A stretch of DNA of 64,000 nucleotides from Bradyrhizobium sp. AZCC 1610 (GTDB taxonomy: Bacteria; Pseudomonadota; Alphaproteobacteria; Rhizobiales; Xanthobacteraceae). This document shows, in pieces, positions 16,281-25,860 of the stretch. The stretch covers positions 5,551,001 through 5,615,000 of the forward strand of contig NZ_JAZHRR010000001.1 of NCBI RefSeq assembly GCF_036924515.1. The letters run 5' to 3'. The notes under the pieces were generated by a model. It ran no database searches and had not been told where the DNA came from. It worked only from the letters and a program-made list of their open reading frames with translations. The number at the start of each line of letters is the position of its first letter. The first letter of the stretch is position 1. The translations under genes and the position numbers were made by a program.

Positions 16281-17744
16281 ATGGCCCCCAGTTTTTCAGA
16301 CATCGTCGAGGAAGCGCGCCTGTCGGCGCGGGCGCTTCTGGACTATGGCGACAGCTTCTTCAATCCGACGGTGCGGCTCGGCGTCACGGGCCTGTCGCGC
16401 GCCGGCAAGACCGTGTTCATCACGGCGCTGGTCCACGGCCTGACCCGCGGCGGAAGGTTTCCGGTCTTCGAGCCCTATGCCACCGGCCGGATCGCCCGCG
16501 CCCGGCTTGAGCCGCAGCCGGACGATGCCGTGCCGCGCTTCGACTATGAGAACCACGTCCGTACGCTGATCGAGGAGCGGCGCTGGCCGAGCTCGACCGT
16601 CGACATCAGCGAACTGCGCCTCGTCATCGACTACCAGCGGCAGAATGGCGCAGACCGCACGCTCACGATCGACATCGTCGATTACCCCGGCGAATGGCTG
16701 CTGGATCTCCCGCTGCTCAACAAGAGTTTCGAGCAATGGTCGGCCGAGAGTCTTGCGCTGTCGCGCGAGGGTCCGCGCGCAAAACTCGCCGCGCCGTGGC
16801 ACGAACATCTGAAGACGCTTCACCCCGAGGGCCGCGAGGACGAACAGGCGACGCGCATGGCGGCAAAGCTGTTCACGGATTATCTGCGCGCCTGCCGCGA
16901 CGAACGTTTTGCGATGAGCCTGCTGCCGCCCGGGCGTTTCCTGATGCCGGGCAATCTCGCTGATACACCGGCGCTGACCTTTGCGCCGCTGGAAGTGGCT
17001 GCCGACGGCAGCGCGCCCGACGGTTCGCTATGGGCGATGATGCGGCGGCGCTACGAGGCCTACAAGGACGTCGTGGTGCGCCCGTTCTTCCGCGATCATT
17101 TTGCCCGCCTCGACCGGCAGATCGTGCTGGTCGATGCGCTCGCCGCGTTCAATGCCGGACCCGAGGCGCTGCATGATCTCGAAGCCGCGCTGTCAGGCAT
17201 TCTCGATTGCTTCCGCATCGGCCGCAGCACGATCCTGAGCAGCCTCTTTCGTCCCCGGATCGATCGCATTCTGTTTGCCGCCACCAAGGCCGATCATCTG
17301 CACCACCAGAGCCATGACCGGCTGGAAGCCGTGCTGCGGCGGGCGGTCGCCAAGGCGGCCGGCCGTGCCGAATATGCCGGCGCTGCTATCGACGTGGTCG
17401 CGCTATCGGCGGTGCGCGCCACGCGCGAGGCGCAGGTCGCGCGTGGCCGGGAGAAGCTGCCGTCCATTATCGGCACGCCCGCGCCCGGCGAGACCGCCAA
17501 TGGCGAAGCCTTCGATGGCGAGACCGAGGTCGCGACCTTTCCGGGCGACCTGCCCGCCGATCCCGAGGAGCTGTTCAACGGCGGCTTTCGCGGCCTTTCC
17601 AGCACCGTTTCCGAACAGGCCGATTTCCGCTTCCTGCGCTTCCGGCCGCCGCTCCTGGAGCGCACCGCCAACGACGAGCCCGCGCTGCCTCACATCCGCC
17701 TCGACCGCGCCCTCCAGTTCCTGCTCGGAAACCGACTGCAATGA
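16281..17744 (+). CDS. ycjX: YcjX-family P-loop NTPase
   Basis: A 487-residue DUF463 protein. The N-terminal Walker A is GVTGLSRAGKTVFITALVH, followed by LTIDIVDYPGEWLLDLPLL, which acts like a switch II/Walker B region (DxxG-type DYPGEW). FAATKADHLHHQSHDRLEAV supplies the NKxD-like TKAD motif, so it resembles a GTPase. In Enterobacteria ycjX is co-expressed with ycjF in the phage-shock/stress region. Here the stop overlaps the ycjF-like start (ATGA), preserving that pair. The cellular role is poorly defined. Confidence 0.92.
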   Translation: MAPSFSDIVEEARLSARALLDYGDSFFNPTVRLGVTGLSRAGKTVFITALVHGLTRGGRFPVFEPYATGRIARARLEPQPDDAVPRFDYENHVRTLIEERRWPSSTVDISELRLVIDYQRQNGADRTLTIDIVDYPGEWLLDLPLLNKSFEQWSAESLALSREGPRAKLAAPWHEHLKTLHPEGREDEQATRMAAKLFTDYLRACRDERFAMSLLPPGRFLMPGNLADTPALTFAPLEVAADGSAPDGSLWAMMRRRYEAYKDVVVRPFFRDHFARLDRQIVLVDALAAFNAGPEALHDLEAALSGILDCFRIGRSTILSSLFRPRIDRILFAATKADHLHHQSHDRLEAVLRRAVAKAAGRAEYAGAAIDVVALSAVRATREAQVARGREKLPSIIGTPAPGETANGEAFDGETEVATFPGDLPADPEELFNGGFRGLSSTVSEQADFRFLRFRPPLLERTANDEPALPHIRLDRALQFLLGNRLQ

Positions 17745-18772
17745 GCGAGAAAACGCCGCATCGGCGGCCGGCGACGTTCAAGCTCGGCGATCCCGGCGTC
17801 ATCGTGATGGGTCCGGATGAAACCGGCCGCCCTCCCCGCGGCACGGTCCACATCACGCCCGAGGCGGATCCTGCCACCCTGCCTGTACCGATCGATGCGC
17901 CACGTGTCCCCGCGCGCCGCGGCTTTCGCTGGGGCACGCTGTTCTGGTCCGCCGTCGGCGGGCTGGTGCTGCTCGGCACAGGGCTCGGCATCGTCAATCT
18001 GATCGAGGACCTGTTTGCGCGCAGCGAAACCCTGGGCTACATCGCGCTGGCATTCGCTGCCGCCGCAGCGCTGGCGCTGGCGGTCGTCATCGGGCGCGAA
18101 GCCTTCGGGCTGGCGCGGCTGGCGGCAATCGAGAAACTGCATCTGCGCGCCGCCGAGGTGCTGCGCAGCGACGACCGCGCCGAGAGCCGCACCATCGTCA
18201 ACGATTTGCTGAAGCTCGCGCATCAGAACCCGCAACTGGCGCGCGCCCGCGCCACGCTGGTGAGCCATGCCGACGACATCATCGACGGCGCCGACATGAT
18301 CAAGCTCGCCGAGCGCGAGTTGATGGCGCCGCTCGACGAGGAAGCGCGCAGGCTCGTTTCCACCGCCGCGCAACGCGTCTCGGTCGTCACCGCAGTAAGC
18401 CCGCGCGCGCTGATCGACGTGCTGTTCGTGTTCGTCGCCGCGATGCGGCTGATCCGGCAACTGGCGCGGCTCTATGGCGGCCGGCCGGGCACGCTCGGCA
18501 TGATCAGCCTGCTGCGCCACGTCATCGGCCACCTCGCGATTACCGGCGGCATGGCGGTGGGCGACAGCCTGGTGCAGCAGATGCTCGGCCACGGCATCGC
18601 CGCCAAACTCTCGCAACGGCTCGGCGAAGGCGTGCTCAACGGCCTGCTCACCGCGCGGCTCGGACTAGCCGCGATAGACGTCACCCGCCCGCTGCCCTTC
18701 ACCGCGCTGCCGCGGCCCGCATTGGGCGATCTCGCCAAGGACCTGCTGCGCAAGCGCGACGATGAGGGGTGA
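17741..18772 (+). CDS. ycjF: YcjF/TIGR01620-family membrane protein
   Basis: A 343-residue DUF697-type protein. After a basic, Pro-rich N-terminus it has two membrane segments (about residues 67-90 and 98-120), a cytoplasmic helical stretch with ERELMAPLDEEARRLVSTAA, and a conserved C-terminal region with LFVFVAAMRLIRQLARLYGG and GHGIAAKLSQRLGEGVLNGL. It partners YcjX, with overlapping start and stop codons. Confidence 0.9.
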   Translation: MSEKTPHRRPATFKLGDPGVIVMGPDETGRPPRGTVHITPEADPATLPVPIDAPRVPARRGFRWGTLFWSAVGGLVLLGTGLGIVNLIEDLFARSETLGYIALAFAAAAALALAVVIGREAFGLARLAAIEKLHLRAAEVLRSDDRAESRTIVNDLLKLAHQNPQLARARATLVSHADDIIDGADMIKLAERELMAPLDEEARRLVSTAAQRVSVVTAVSPRALIDVLFVFVAAMRLIRQLARLYGGRPGTLGMISLLRHVIGHLAITGGMAVGDSLVQQMLGHGIAAKLSQRLGEGVLNGLLTARLGLAAIDVTRPLPFTALPRPALGDLAKDLLRKRDDEG

Positions 18773-19191
18773 GGTCCGATTCCGCTGGGGAGCGCCACTG
18801 AATCGAACCGACGAAAAATAAGACGAAATTACAAATAGTTATCCCGCAGCTCTTGATCAGTGTTGCACACTTAGTTGCGCAACCCACAGCGCTCGCAGGC
18901 CGCCTCGGTTAACGCTTCAACTACCTATCGAAAGCGAGGTCTGGACTCATAAACCAGAGAGGCGTTGGCGAACGTCCGATTTGGTTCGCATAACAGACTC
19001 AGGCCGGACATCGCGCCACGTCCGCTGAGTGCCAAACCCGGAAGAACTCAGGGTGAAGCAAATCTCGTCCGAGATGCGCTCAAGAGCAGAGATCGAGACG
19101 GGGTGTAGTCGATCGGTGTCGCAAAAGCGACGCAGCACGGACGAGTCGGATCATGGGTCTGCCCTTTGAGCAGAATTTGAACGGCACGCGG
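18773..19191. other. Gene-poor interval with a diverged repeat
   Basis: No supportable gene in these 419 bases between the YcjF-like gene and the convergent TPR gene. Positions 18968-19024 are a diverged second copy of the repeat at 6161-6216. A stretch around 18800 that contains TCGAACC on the plus strand was checked as a tRNA T-arm and does not fold as one. Confidence 0.6.
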
Positions 19192-20448
19192 TCAGAAATC
19201 GAGCACGCGGAGCTGTTGCTTGCTGATCCGGTCGGCCGAGTCGATCGATTGCGCCTTGCGGAAATCGGCGATCGCCTCGGCGCGGCGGCCCAACGCTTCA
19301 TAGGAGAGGCCGCGGTTGTTGTAGGCCTCGACATAGGACGGACCGAACTGGATCGCTTGCGCGAAATCTGCAATCGCGCGGTTGCTGTCACCCTTCGCGA
19401 CGTAGGCCTTGCCGCGGGAGTTGAAAGCGTTGAAGTCCTTGGGGTTTATCGCGATCGCCTGGTCATAGTCCCGGATCGCGTCATCGATCTTGCGCAGCGC
19501 AGTATAGGCATTGCCGCGATTCCAATACGCCACGCCGTTCTTTGGATTGATGCTGATCGACTGATCATAGTCGGCGATCGCGCGGCGATAGTCCTTCAGG
19601 CCTTCGTAAGCGACGCCGCGGCAATTGTACCCGCGGGAATTTTTGGGTTCGCGCTTGATGACCTCGCTGCAATCCGGAACGGCGAGGTCGTATTGGCGAT
19701 TGTTACTGTAGGCAACGCCACGCGAGCTGTACAGCCAAAGCAGATCGGGATCGAGCTTGATTGCCTCACTGTAGTCTGCAATGGCGGGCTCCCATCCGCC
19801 TTTTTTCGTGATCAACCTCTTCCTGAAGAGCGCCTGACCCCTTTGGCCGAAACCAAAGGCGTATTTCGGATCGATTGTGACCGCCTCGGTGATATCGGCG
19901 ACCGCCTGGTCGAATTCACCCTTTTCCGTCCACGCCATGCCGCGGCGGGCATAGGCCCACACGTCCCTGGAATTGACCCTGATCGCCTCGGCGTGGTCGG
20001 CCAGCGCTGCGTCGTATTCATGCAGACCGTAATAGGCGACGCCACGGTTGTTGTAGGCCCAGCCATATTTCGGATCGATCTTGATCGCCTCGGTGCAATC
20101 CGCAACGGCCGCTGCGTGGTCCTCTTTGCTCTCGTATGCCTCACACCGGTGCGCAAAGGCCCAGGCGTCCTTCGGGCTGAGCTTGATGGCCTCGCCGTAG
20201 TCGGCAATCGCGCGGTCGTAATCCTTCCTGTTGAAGGAGCCGCGGCCCCGGTTCTTGAAGGCCTCGACGCGTTCTGCCAGCCGCTCGCTTGCATCGTCGA
20301 TGATGCGGCTGCAGGCCGCGCCACCGAAGTCGAGCTTGTCGGCGCTGGCGGCGCACTCGCCGCGGTCAGCCGGCGTAGCAGCCAGCGCCGGCATCGTAAG
20401 CAGGAGACCCACGCAAAGGAGCAGTCCACCTGATCCGCGCGCTGCCAT
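19192..20448 (-). CDS. Secreted tetratricopeptide-repeat protein
   Basis: A 418-residue protein with a clear signal peptide (MAARGSGGLLLCVGLLLTMP, then ALAA). A short Cys-containing region (GECAASADKLDF, GAACSRII) follows, then about ten consecutive TPR motifs. Many have the form DYDRAIADYGEAIKLSPKDA followed by A(W/F)xxRGxAY, spaced 34 residues apart. The frame is open upstream to 20610, but GGGGAGGAAC before the ATG at 20448 fixes the start. TPR solenoids mediate protein contacts, here in the periplasm. The partner is unknown. Confidence 0.88.
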   Translation of the reverse strand: MAARGSGGLLLCVGLLLTMPALAATPADRGECAASADKLDFGGAACSRIIDDASERLAERVEAFKNRGRGSFNRKDYDRAIADYGEAIKLSPKDAWAFAHRCEAYESKEDHAAAVADCTEAIKIDPKYGWAYNNRGVAYYGLHEYDAALADHAEAIRVNSRDVWAYARRGMAWTEKGEFDQAVADITEAVTIDPKYAFGFGQRGQALFRKRLITKKGGWEPAIADYSEAIKLDPDLLWLYSSRGVAYSNNRQYDLAVPDCSEVIKREPKNSRGYNCRGVAYEGLKDYRRAIADYDQSISINPKNGVAYWNRGNAYTALRKIDDAIRDYDQAIAINPKDFNAFNSRGKAYVAKGDSNRAIADFAQAIQFGPSYVEAYNNRGLSYEALGRRAEAIADFRKAQSIDSADRISKQQLRVLDF

Positions 20449-20710
20449 GCTGTTCCTCCCCGCCTTGCGCTCCGACGCGACACGTACGGCCGTGATGACT
20501 TTAGCCCCAGCGGCAGGCATTCTGCCATCGTCAACCCAGGTCCGAGATGAGTCAAACTCGGAAGTCCGGAGATGCACCGGGAGATATGCCATGCCCGCGT
20601 AAGCAGACATCGTCAGATCAGTCGGTAGATCCGGTTCGTGAAGAGTCGACGTTGAACAGGGAGGCTTTGAGGATGCATCAGGTCAACACTGGTGATCTGC
20701 AATAGATTAA

Positions 20711-20736
20711 GGGAGGCTGCCATCTGGCAGCCTCCC
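20711..20736 (-). terminator. Rho-independent terminator
   Basis: GGGAGGCTGCCA (20711-20722) and TGGCAGCCTCCC (20725-20736) are perfect 12-base arms with a minimal loop. Read on the minus strand the stem is followed by TTAATCTATT. It lies 42 bases after the stop of the small minus-strand gene at 20779-21024 and should end that transcript. Confidence 0.75.
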
Positions 20737-20778
20737 TCCATATCTTGATGCTATTCCTCACCCCGCCGCCTGCCCCCG

Positions 20779-21024
20779 TCATGGGGACTCATCCCAACGT
20801 GGAGATGAAACGACAAGGCTCACGCCCATCCCGAACTCACGTGTGGGCTTCCGATCGGTCTTGAACAACAGTTGTGCGGCCTCGGCGTTCGTGGCGCAGC
20901 GCTCGAGCCAGCGAGCCACGAGAAAATCAACCCGCGCGGAAAATCGCAGTCGAGCCGCTGCCAGAACAAGCCTCGCGTCCAAGCTCTGATCGGATGGTAT
21001 CTTGACGTCGTTGCGGGCGTTCAT
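20779..21024 (-). CDS. Hypothetical small protein
   Basis: An 81-residue protein starting MNARNDVKIPSDQSLDARLV. It has a central amphipathic helical region (VLAAARLRFSARVDFLVARW) and no signal peptide or known motif. The frame extends upstream to 21264, but GGAGGGCAAG directly before the ATG at 21024 and the unlikely Arg/His-rich upstream translation favour the short form. The strong terminator 42 bases after the stop supports a real, single-gene transcript. Function unknown. Confidence 0.6.
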   Translation of the reverse strand: MNARNDVKIPSDQSLDARLVLAAARLRFSARVDFLVARWLERCATNAEAAQLLFKTDRKPTREFGMGVSLVVSSPRWDESP

Positions 21025-21551
21025 CTTGCCCTCCTGCCGTTTCGGCGGAGGGAGCAGCCCTGCGCCGAGAGTTACACTCTTGCTTTGCGGATCAGCCCCG
21101 CTTGGAGCTGAAAATTCGGACCCCGTGCCATCACGGACATGCACGACCAAGCGGCCAGCTGAATAAGCGGCCGGACGCGGGCGGCAGTCTCTGCGATGTG
21201 TGTGCGTGCGGTGCGCATTACGGTCCTCAAGAGTGCAGGCAATTTCACCCGCGACGAATGTCATGATCTAAACGCAGAGAAAATTCAGCCCGTCAAATGT
21301 TTTATGTTCACGAGGTGCGGAATTTGTTGCGTGCCAGCAATTTTTGAACGCCGGCGCGGCCGGCTGGGTTCAAAAATTTCAACCTATGGTCAATGGGCGG
21401 AAGTGGCGGTTTACTTCGCCATGCCCGGTCTACCCCCGCAAGCAGACACCAGTCGGAAGGGTCGGCATGTCCGCTGGGCGCCCATCCTCTGACTTCGAGC
21501 AGCAGCCGCGAGGTCCGCGGCGATTGGGACAAGCGTTGAAGATCGCCGTGA
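21025..21551. other. Non-coding interval with degenerate repeat remnants
   Basis: No convincing gene in 527 bases. The segment 21418-21451 (GCCATGCCCGG..., then CGCAAGCAGACACC) resembles 20590-20612 (GCCATGCCCGCGTAAGCAGACATCG) with a short insertion, suggesting remnants of a dispersed element. The left part holds the promoter region of the 81-residue gene. Confidence 0.45.
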
Positions 21552-22148
21552 TCACAACCCATTGTCGCGCTGCAAGAACTCCGGCATCTGATGACGCAGC
21601 TCGCGCGGGAGCGGCCGCTCGGACGGGTCGCGGCCAACCTTGGACTTCAACTCCATCAGATCAGTGAAGACGTCGGCCTGGCGCCGCAATTCGTCGGCAA
21701 TCATTGGAGGTTGACACGAAATCGTCGAAACGACGGTCACCCGGACCCCGCGACGCTGCAATGCCTCGACCAGGGAGCGGAAATCGCCATCGCCGGAGAA
21801 CAGCACGATCTGGTCGACGTGTTCTGCGAGCTCCAGGGCATCGACCGCGAGCTCGATATCCATGTTGCCCCTCACCTTGCGACGGCCGCTGGCGTCGATG
21901 AATTCCTTGGTCGCCTTGGTGACTACGGTGTAGCCATTGTAATCGAGCCAGTCGACCAAGGGCCGGATCGACGAATATTCCTGATCCTCGATGATCGCGG
22001 TGTAGTAAATCGCACGAAGCAGCGTGCCTCTGCTCTGGAATTCCTTGAGCAGCCGCTTGTAATCGATATCGAACCCAAGCGTTTTGCTGGTCGCATAGAG
22101 ATTGGCGCCGTCGATCAGCAGCGCGATCTTGCCGAGGGAGGATGACAT
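21552..22148 (-). CDS. NYN-domain (LabA/DUF88-type) putative ribonuclease
   Basis: A 198-residue protein of the PIN-like NYN superfamily. The conserved acidic residues are in ALLIDGANLYATS, RGNMDIELAVDALELA and VLFSGDGDFRSLVEAL, which is the LabA/NYN arrangement for a metal-dependent RNase centre. The RGVRVTVVST strand and the C-terminal helix (MIADELRRQADVFTDL) also fit. The start has no competing upstream ATG. Cyanobacterial LabA affects clock output, but most family members are thought to act on RNA. It is monocistronic, with large gaps on both sides. Confidence 0.9.
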   Translation of the reverse strand: MSSSLGKIALLIDGANLYATSKTLGFDIDYKRLLKEFQSRGTLLRAIYYTAIIEDQEYSSIRPLVDWLDYNGYTVVTKATKEFIDASGRRKVRGNMDIELAVDALELAEHVDQIVLFSGDGDFRSLVEALQRRGVRVTVVSTISCQPPMIADELRRQADVFTDLMELKSKVGRDPSERPLPRELRHQMPEFLQRDNGL

Positions 22149-22754
22149 TTTGGCAATGACCCTAAACTTGAATAGCCAGGAAACAAGGACGTCACTTCAG
22201 GTTACTGGATGCGCGGCACAACAAATTCGCCTGCGGGCATCTCGGGCCACACTCACCGTTAACTCGTAGAAGAGAGCAGGACTCGCCACTGTGGACAGCT
22301 CGAATATCGTTGCTGTACGCGATCGCTTTGGCCGTGAAATTTTTCTGCGACGGCCGAACCCGATTGCAGTGACGCTAAGGTCCGCGACATAAGCGCTCAA
22401 TTGTCCGTAGGTAAGCGGCGCAGATACAAACGGATGCAGCTTCTATACGAAGGTTTATAGTCGTTGCCTTCGATGTCACCTCCCCTCGGTGCCCGGACTC
22501 GGAAAGTGCCCTCAACGCCCCGCTCATCGCGCGAAGCCCACTGCGCCGTGCCCACCATCTCACGCTCCACTCGGAAGGAACAACTCATCCTTCCCGATCT
22601 TCTTATCAGCCACCGATGCGAGGAGGCTCGAAGATGCAAAGCACTGGCGCAGCCCGGCAAGGGCGATATTCGCTGCGACAGCGTTCCCGAACCGAAAGGA
22701 TGTCCCGGGACAGGAAGGGCGGCTGCATCAAGGTCGTCCTGAAGCCGTGACCTC
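22149..22754. other. 606-base divergent intergenic region, no gene recognised
   Basis: The region lies between the divergent NYN and DUF72 genes. Several reading frames of 60-130 codons exist on both strands, but none has a plausible protein composition together with a ribosome-binding site. Both promoters must lie here. No inverted repeat or known regulatory motif stood out. Confidence 0.5.
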
Positions 22755-23486
22755 ATGGCGCGGGTCCTGATCGGCACGTCCGGCTGGCATTACGATTCCT
22801 GGCGCGGGCCGTTCTTCCCCAAGGGCCTGCCCCTCGAGGAGCAGCTGCCATACTACAGCAGCCAGTTCCCGACGACTGAACTCAACGGCGTGTTTTACAG
22901 AACACCCACGCCGCAGGCGGTGACGAGTTGGCGGGATCAGACCGGGCGCGACTTCATCTTTGCCTGGAAGGCGTCCAAATTCATCACCCATTGGAAGCGG
23001 CTTTCGGACAACTCGGTCAACAGCCTCGAACTGCTGGAGGATCGCCTGTCCCTGCTCGGCAGGAAAGCCGGGCCGATCCTGTTTCAGTTACCGCCGAACT
23101 TTGAGGTAGATGCCGACCGGCTCGCCTCCTTCCTAAAGCTGCTGCCGAAGAAGCGGCGCTACAGCTTCGAATTCCGGCATCCCAGCTGGTACGCACCGCA
23201 GATATTGCGTCTGCTTCGGGCGCGAAACATCTCGCTCTGCATATCCGACCATCACGACGCGCCCGCCCCCTGGACGCGCACCGCCAACTTTGTCTACGTG
23301 CGCGGACACGGACCCACGGGCCGCTACAAAGGCCACTACAGCCCGCGGACCCTCTCGGAATGGGCCCGCCGTATCAGGTCCTGGAAAAAGCAAGGCTGCG
23401 ACGTGTTCGTTTATTTCGACAACGACCAGAAAAGCGCGGCACCTGCCGATGCCAGATCCTTGCGCGAGCTGATGGGGCAGGCCTGA
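22755..23486 (+). CDS. DUF72 family TIM-barrel-like protein
   Basis: A 243-residue YecE/DUF72 protein. It begins MARVLIGTSGWHYDSWRGPF and carries YYSSQFPTTELNGVFYRTPT, FAWKASKFITHWKRL, GPILFQLPPNFE, FEFRHPSWY and a C-terminal VYFDNDQKSAAPADA. These are the family landmarks. DUF72 proteins fold as TIM barrels related to xylose isomerase-like enzymes, and their role is not settled. It has a long upstream gap and stands alone. Confidence 0.92.
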   Translation: MARVLIGTSGWHYDSWRGPFFPKGLPLEEQLPYYSSQFPTTELNGVFYRTPTPQAVTSWRDQTGRDFIFAWKASKFITHWKRLSDNSVNSLELLEDRLSLLGRKAGPILFQLPPNFEVDADRLASFLKLLPKKRRYSFEFRHPSWYAPQILRLLRARNISLCISDHHDAPAPWTRTANFVYVRGHGPTGRYKGHYSPRTLSEWARRIRSWKKQGCDVFVYFDNDQKSAAPADARSLRELMGQA

Positions 23487-24193
23487 TGCCGCCGAACTGA
23501 TCTCACTTCGGACTGCGAACTGATTTGCCTGACGCGCAAGCGCAATCTCGACGCACACTTGCGACAAATCAACACGACGGGCAAATCAGTCAAAACCTGT
23601 CCAGCCCCTTTTGCAAAAATATTCCGCTTAACTTCCAAAGCAAATCATCGGCATAACTCCGCCGTCTCACGGCAGATGAGGGGCGTTGGCCATCGTCACG
23701 AACGTGCGGTGAGATGCGATGGACGCAAGAGGCGCGCTAGACGTACGCGCCTTGAGCGTACGGCGAAGTCGTGTGGTTCGGGCGCCGCGGTGCTGGCGTT
23801 AAGCGTGCGATAAGAAGCGCAGGCGACGGAGGCAAGAAAGCCGTTCTCCGGGAAGAGCACGAAGTAAGCCGTAAAGCCATTGCGCAGGGAAGGCCGGAAT
23901 GCTCCCGCTGCCCTGTATGCTCGTGTGCACTTTTGTTTGCGCAAATCGCACGCGAGACCGCGGGTGCAGCAAGCACCCGGTCTTCCCTGCGCCCTCTAAT
24001 CGAAGAGGGCAACGACGATGCAAACCTCGGGCGCAATGCGCTGCGAGATCGCGAAAGCGTGTTTTCGTAGGAAAAGCGTGTTTTCGTAGGATGGGTGGAG
24101 CGCAGCGATACCCATCGCCACACGCGCCACCGTTGATGGGTATCGCTTCGCTCCACCCATCCTACAGGAGTCACGCCATTGCGAGCGAAGATG
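23487..24193. repeat. Composite repeat-rich interval
   Basis: No gene is supported. From about 23690 to 24053 the DNA has the look of a long non-coding dispersed element (recalled from Bradyrhizobium, not searched). A 17-base unit ending GCGTGTTTTCGTAGG is present twice in tandem around 24055-24071 and 24074-24090. The interval ends in an inverted repeat: 24087-24116 (TAGGATGGGTGGAGCGC...) and 24135-24164 are reverse complements with one mismatch in 30, with an 18-base loop. This hairpin lies just downstream of the minus-strand glycosyltransferase stop. Confidence 0.75.
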
Positions 24194-25798
24194 CTACGAA
24201 ACTACTGCATCGAATCGCAGTCCCCCCGCCAGCACTCGCCAGCGGAACAGCGGCGAATCCGGCGGCGGCGCGAGTTCCGGCGTCCATCCGGTCAATTTTT
24301 CCAGCGCGTAGGTATCCATCACCACTCCGCGCCAGACGCGCTCGACGCGCGCCAGCGGTTGCCGCTTTGCCGTCGTGAGATCCCACAGCGGAAGGCGATT
24401 GTCCGGCTCGCGCGCGACATAGAGGCCGGGATGATCCTTGATCGAGTTCATGCCCGGATCGCGAAAGCCCATGAATCTCCCGCGTTCGTTGATCTGGACC
24501 ACCGGCACCTGCCCGTTGAAATGCCAGCGCAGCATCGCATAGGTGCGATAGTCCGATGTCGCGATCCAGGTCGCGCCGCTCTGTCGCAACTGCTCGCGCG
24601 CGCGCGCCGCGACCTGTTCATAGCCGGCCTCGCCACCGACGGGATCGGTCCTGCCGATCAAATTCCAGGGCGCAGCGACATAATAGAAGAACACGCCGAC
24701 CACGAAAGCGATGCCGGAGATCACAGCCACCCTCGCCCACCAGAATGTCGACTTCACGATCCAGTCCGGCCAACCCTCGCGCGGCAGCATGACGAGATTG
24801 ATGGCGGTGGCGGCAAAGCCGGCGGGCCACAGAAACATCGGCCAGGTGTCGCCGACACGCAGCGTCAGCGACTTCCAGAGAAAATAGAGGAAGGGCACCA
24901 GCACGGCAGTCGACAGCAGGATCGCGACCGGCTCGCGGCTGCGATAGCCGCGCCAGGCCGAAAGCGTCACGCCGGACAGAACCACCGGCAACAGCACGAA
25001 GCCGACGAGACCGAATTGAAGCCCGATGAATTCGCCGATGGTGCGGAACGACAGTTGTTGGGTCGCGACCGCGCGCACGAACTGGAAGCGGAACGACGCC
25101 CAGTCGTGCTCTGCATTCCAGATCAGCACCGGCAGAAACACCACGACCGCAATCAGCGCCGCCAGCCACGGCCAGGGGCTGAGCAGCCAGCGCCGCCGCC
25201 AGTCCGGCACCAGCGCGAACGCGACGACCGCCGGCAACAGCATGATTGCGGTGAATTTCGACAGCAGCGCCAGCCCTGCGAACAGACCCGCGGCCAGCCA
25301 CCAGCGCGGATTGCCGCTCTCGTGCAGCCGCACCAGCGACCACAGCATCGCGACCGCACAGGGGATCATCGCCGTGTCGGGCGCGACCTTCGCCATCAAC
25401 AGCCCGTAATACAGCGCCGCTTCCGGCAACAGCACCGCGAGGATGACGGCGCGCACATCATGCGTCGCGCGCCGGACGATGTCGGCGAGCAAGAGCTGCG
25501 TGACCAGCATCGCGACGATGCCGCCGAACCGCACGCCGAGACTGGTGTCGCCGAAGATCGCGGTGCCGAACCGGATCAACCACGCGATGCCGGGCGGATG
25601 ATCGAGAAAGGAAAGCGCGCTCTCCTTCGACCAGGTCCAGTAATAGGCCTCGTCGGTGCGCAGATCGAGCACGCCGGCATAGACCAGCCGCATCGCCGTC
25701 AACGCGGCAATCAGCAGCGCAACGGCAAGCCAGGGTACGTCAAACCACGGCGGCGCGGCGGAACTGGCTCGGCTTTTATAGGGCTTGGCAATCGTCAC
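24194..25798 (-). CDS. GT39/ArnT-type membrane glycosyltransferase
   Basis: A 534-residue polytopic membrane protein with about ten hydrophobic helices. The first periplasmic loop has DLRTDEAYYWTWSKE followed by FLDHPPGIAWLIR, the Asp-Glu and HPP signature of PMT_2/ArnT-like enzymes, which transfer sugars from polyprenyl-phosphate donors. The C-terminal 150 residues form a soluble domain (IATSDYRTYAMLRWHFNG, LYVAREPDN). It stands alone, flanked by repeat-rich DNA on both sides. Donor and acceptor are unknown; lipid A or another envelope glycan is the usual type of target. Confidence 0.88.
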   Translation of the reverse strand: MTIAKPYKSRASSAAPPWFDVPWLAVALLIAALTAMRLVYAGVLDLRTDEAYYWTWSKESALSFLDHPPGIAWLIRFGTAIFGDTSLGVRFGGIVAMLVTQLLLADIVRRATHDVRAVILAVLLPEAALYYGLLMAKVAPDTAMIPCAVAMLWSLVRLHESGNPRWWLAAGLFAGLALLSKFTAIMLLPAVVAFALVPDWRRRWLLSPWPWLAALIAVVVFLPVLIWNAEHDWASFRFQFVRAVATQQLSFRTIGEFIGLQFGLVGFVLLPVVLSGVTLSAWRGYRSREPVAILLSTAVLVPFLYFLWKSLTLRVGDTWPMFLWPAGFAATAINLVMLPREGWPDWIVKSTFWWARVAVISGIAFVVGVFFYYVAAPWNLIGRTDPVGGEAGYEQVAARAREQLRQSGATWIATSDYRTYAMLRWHFNGQVPVVQINERGRFMGFRDPGMNSIKDHPGLYVAREPDNRLPLWDLTTAKRQPLARVERVWRGVVMDTYALEKLTGWTPELAPPPDSPLFRWRVLAGGLRFDAVVS

Positions 25799-25860
25799 GG
25801 CGCTTTCTCCTCGACTGTGCCGGGAGTGTCAACGAGCCGTGGAGAAAAATCACTTCCGTC

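Noticed and set aside
18785..18860. Possible tRNA (TCGAACC-like T-loop)
   Set aside because: The flanking bases do not form a T-stem, and no acceptor or anticodon stem could be drawn.
23487..24193. CRISPR array
   Set aside because: The repeats here are long palindromes and one tandem duplication, with no regular spacer spacing and no cas genes in the window.
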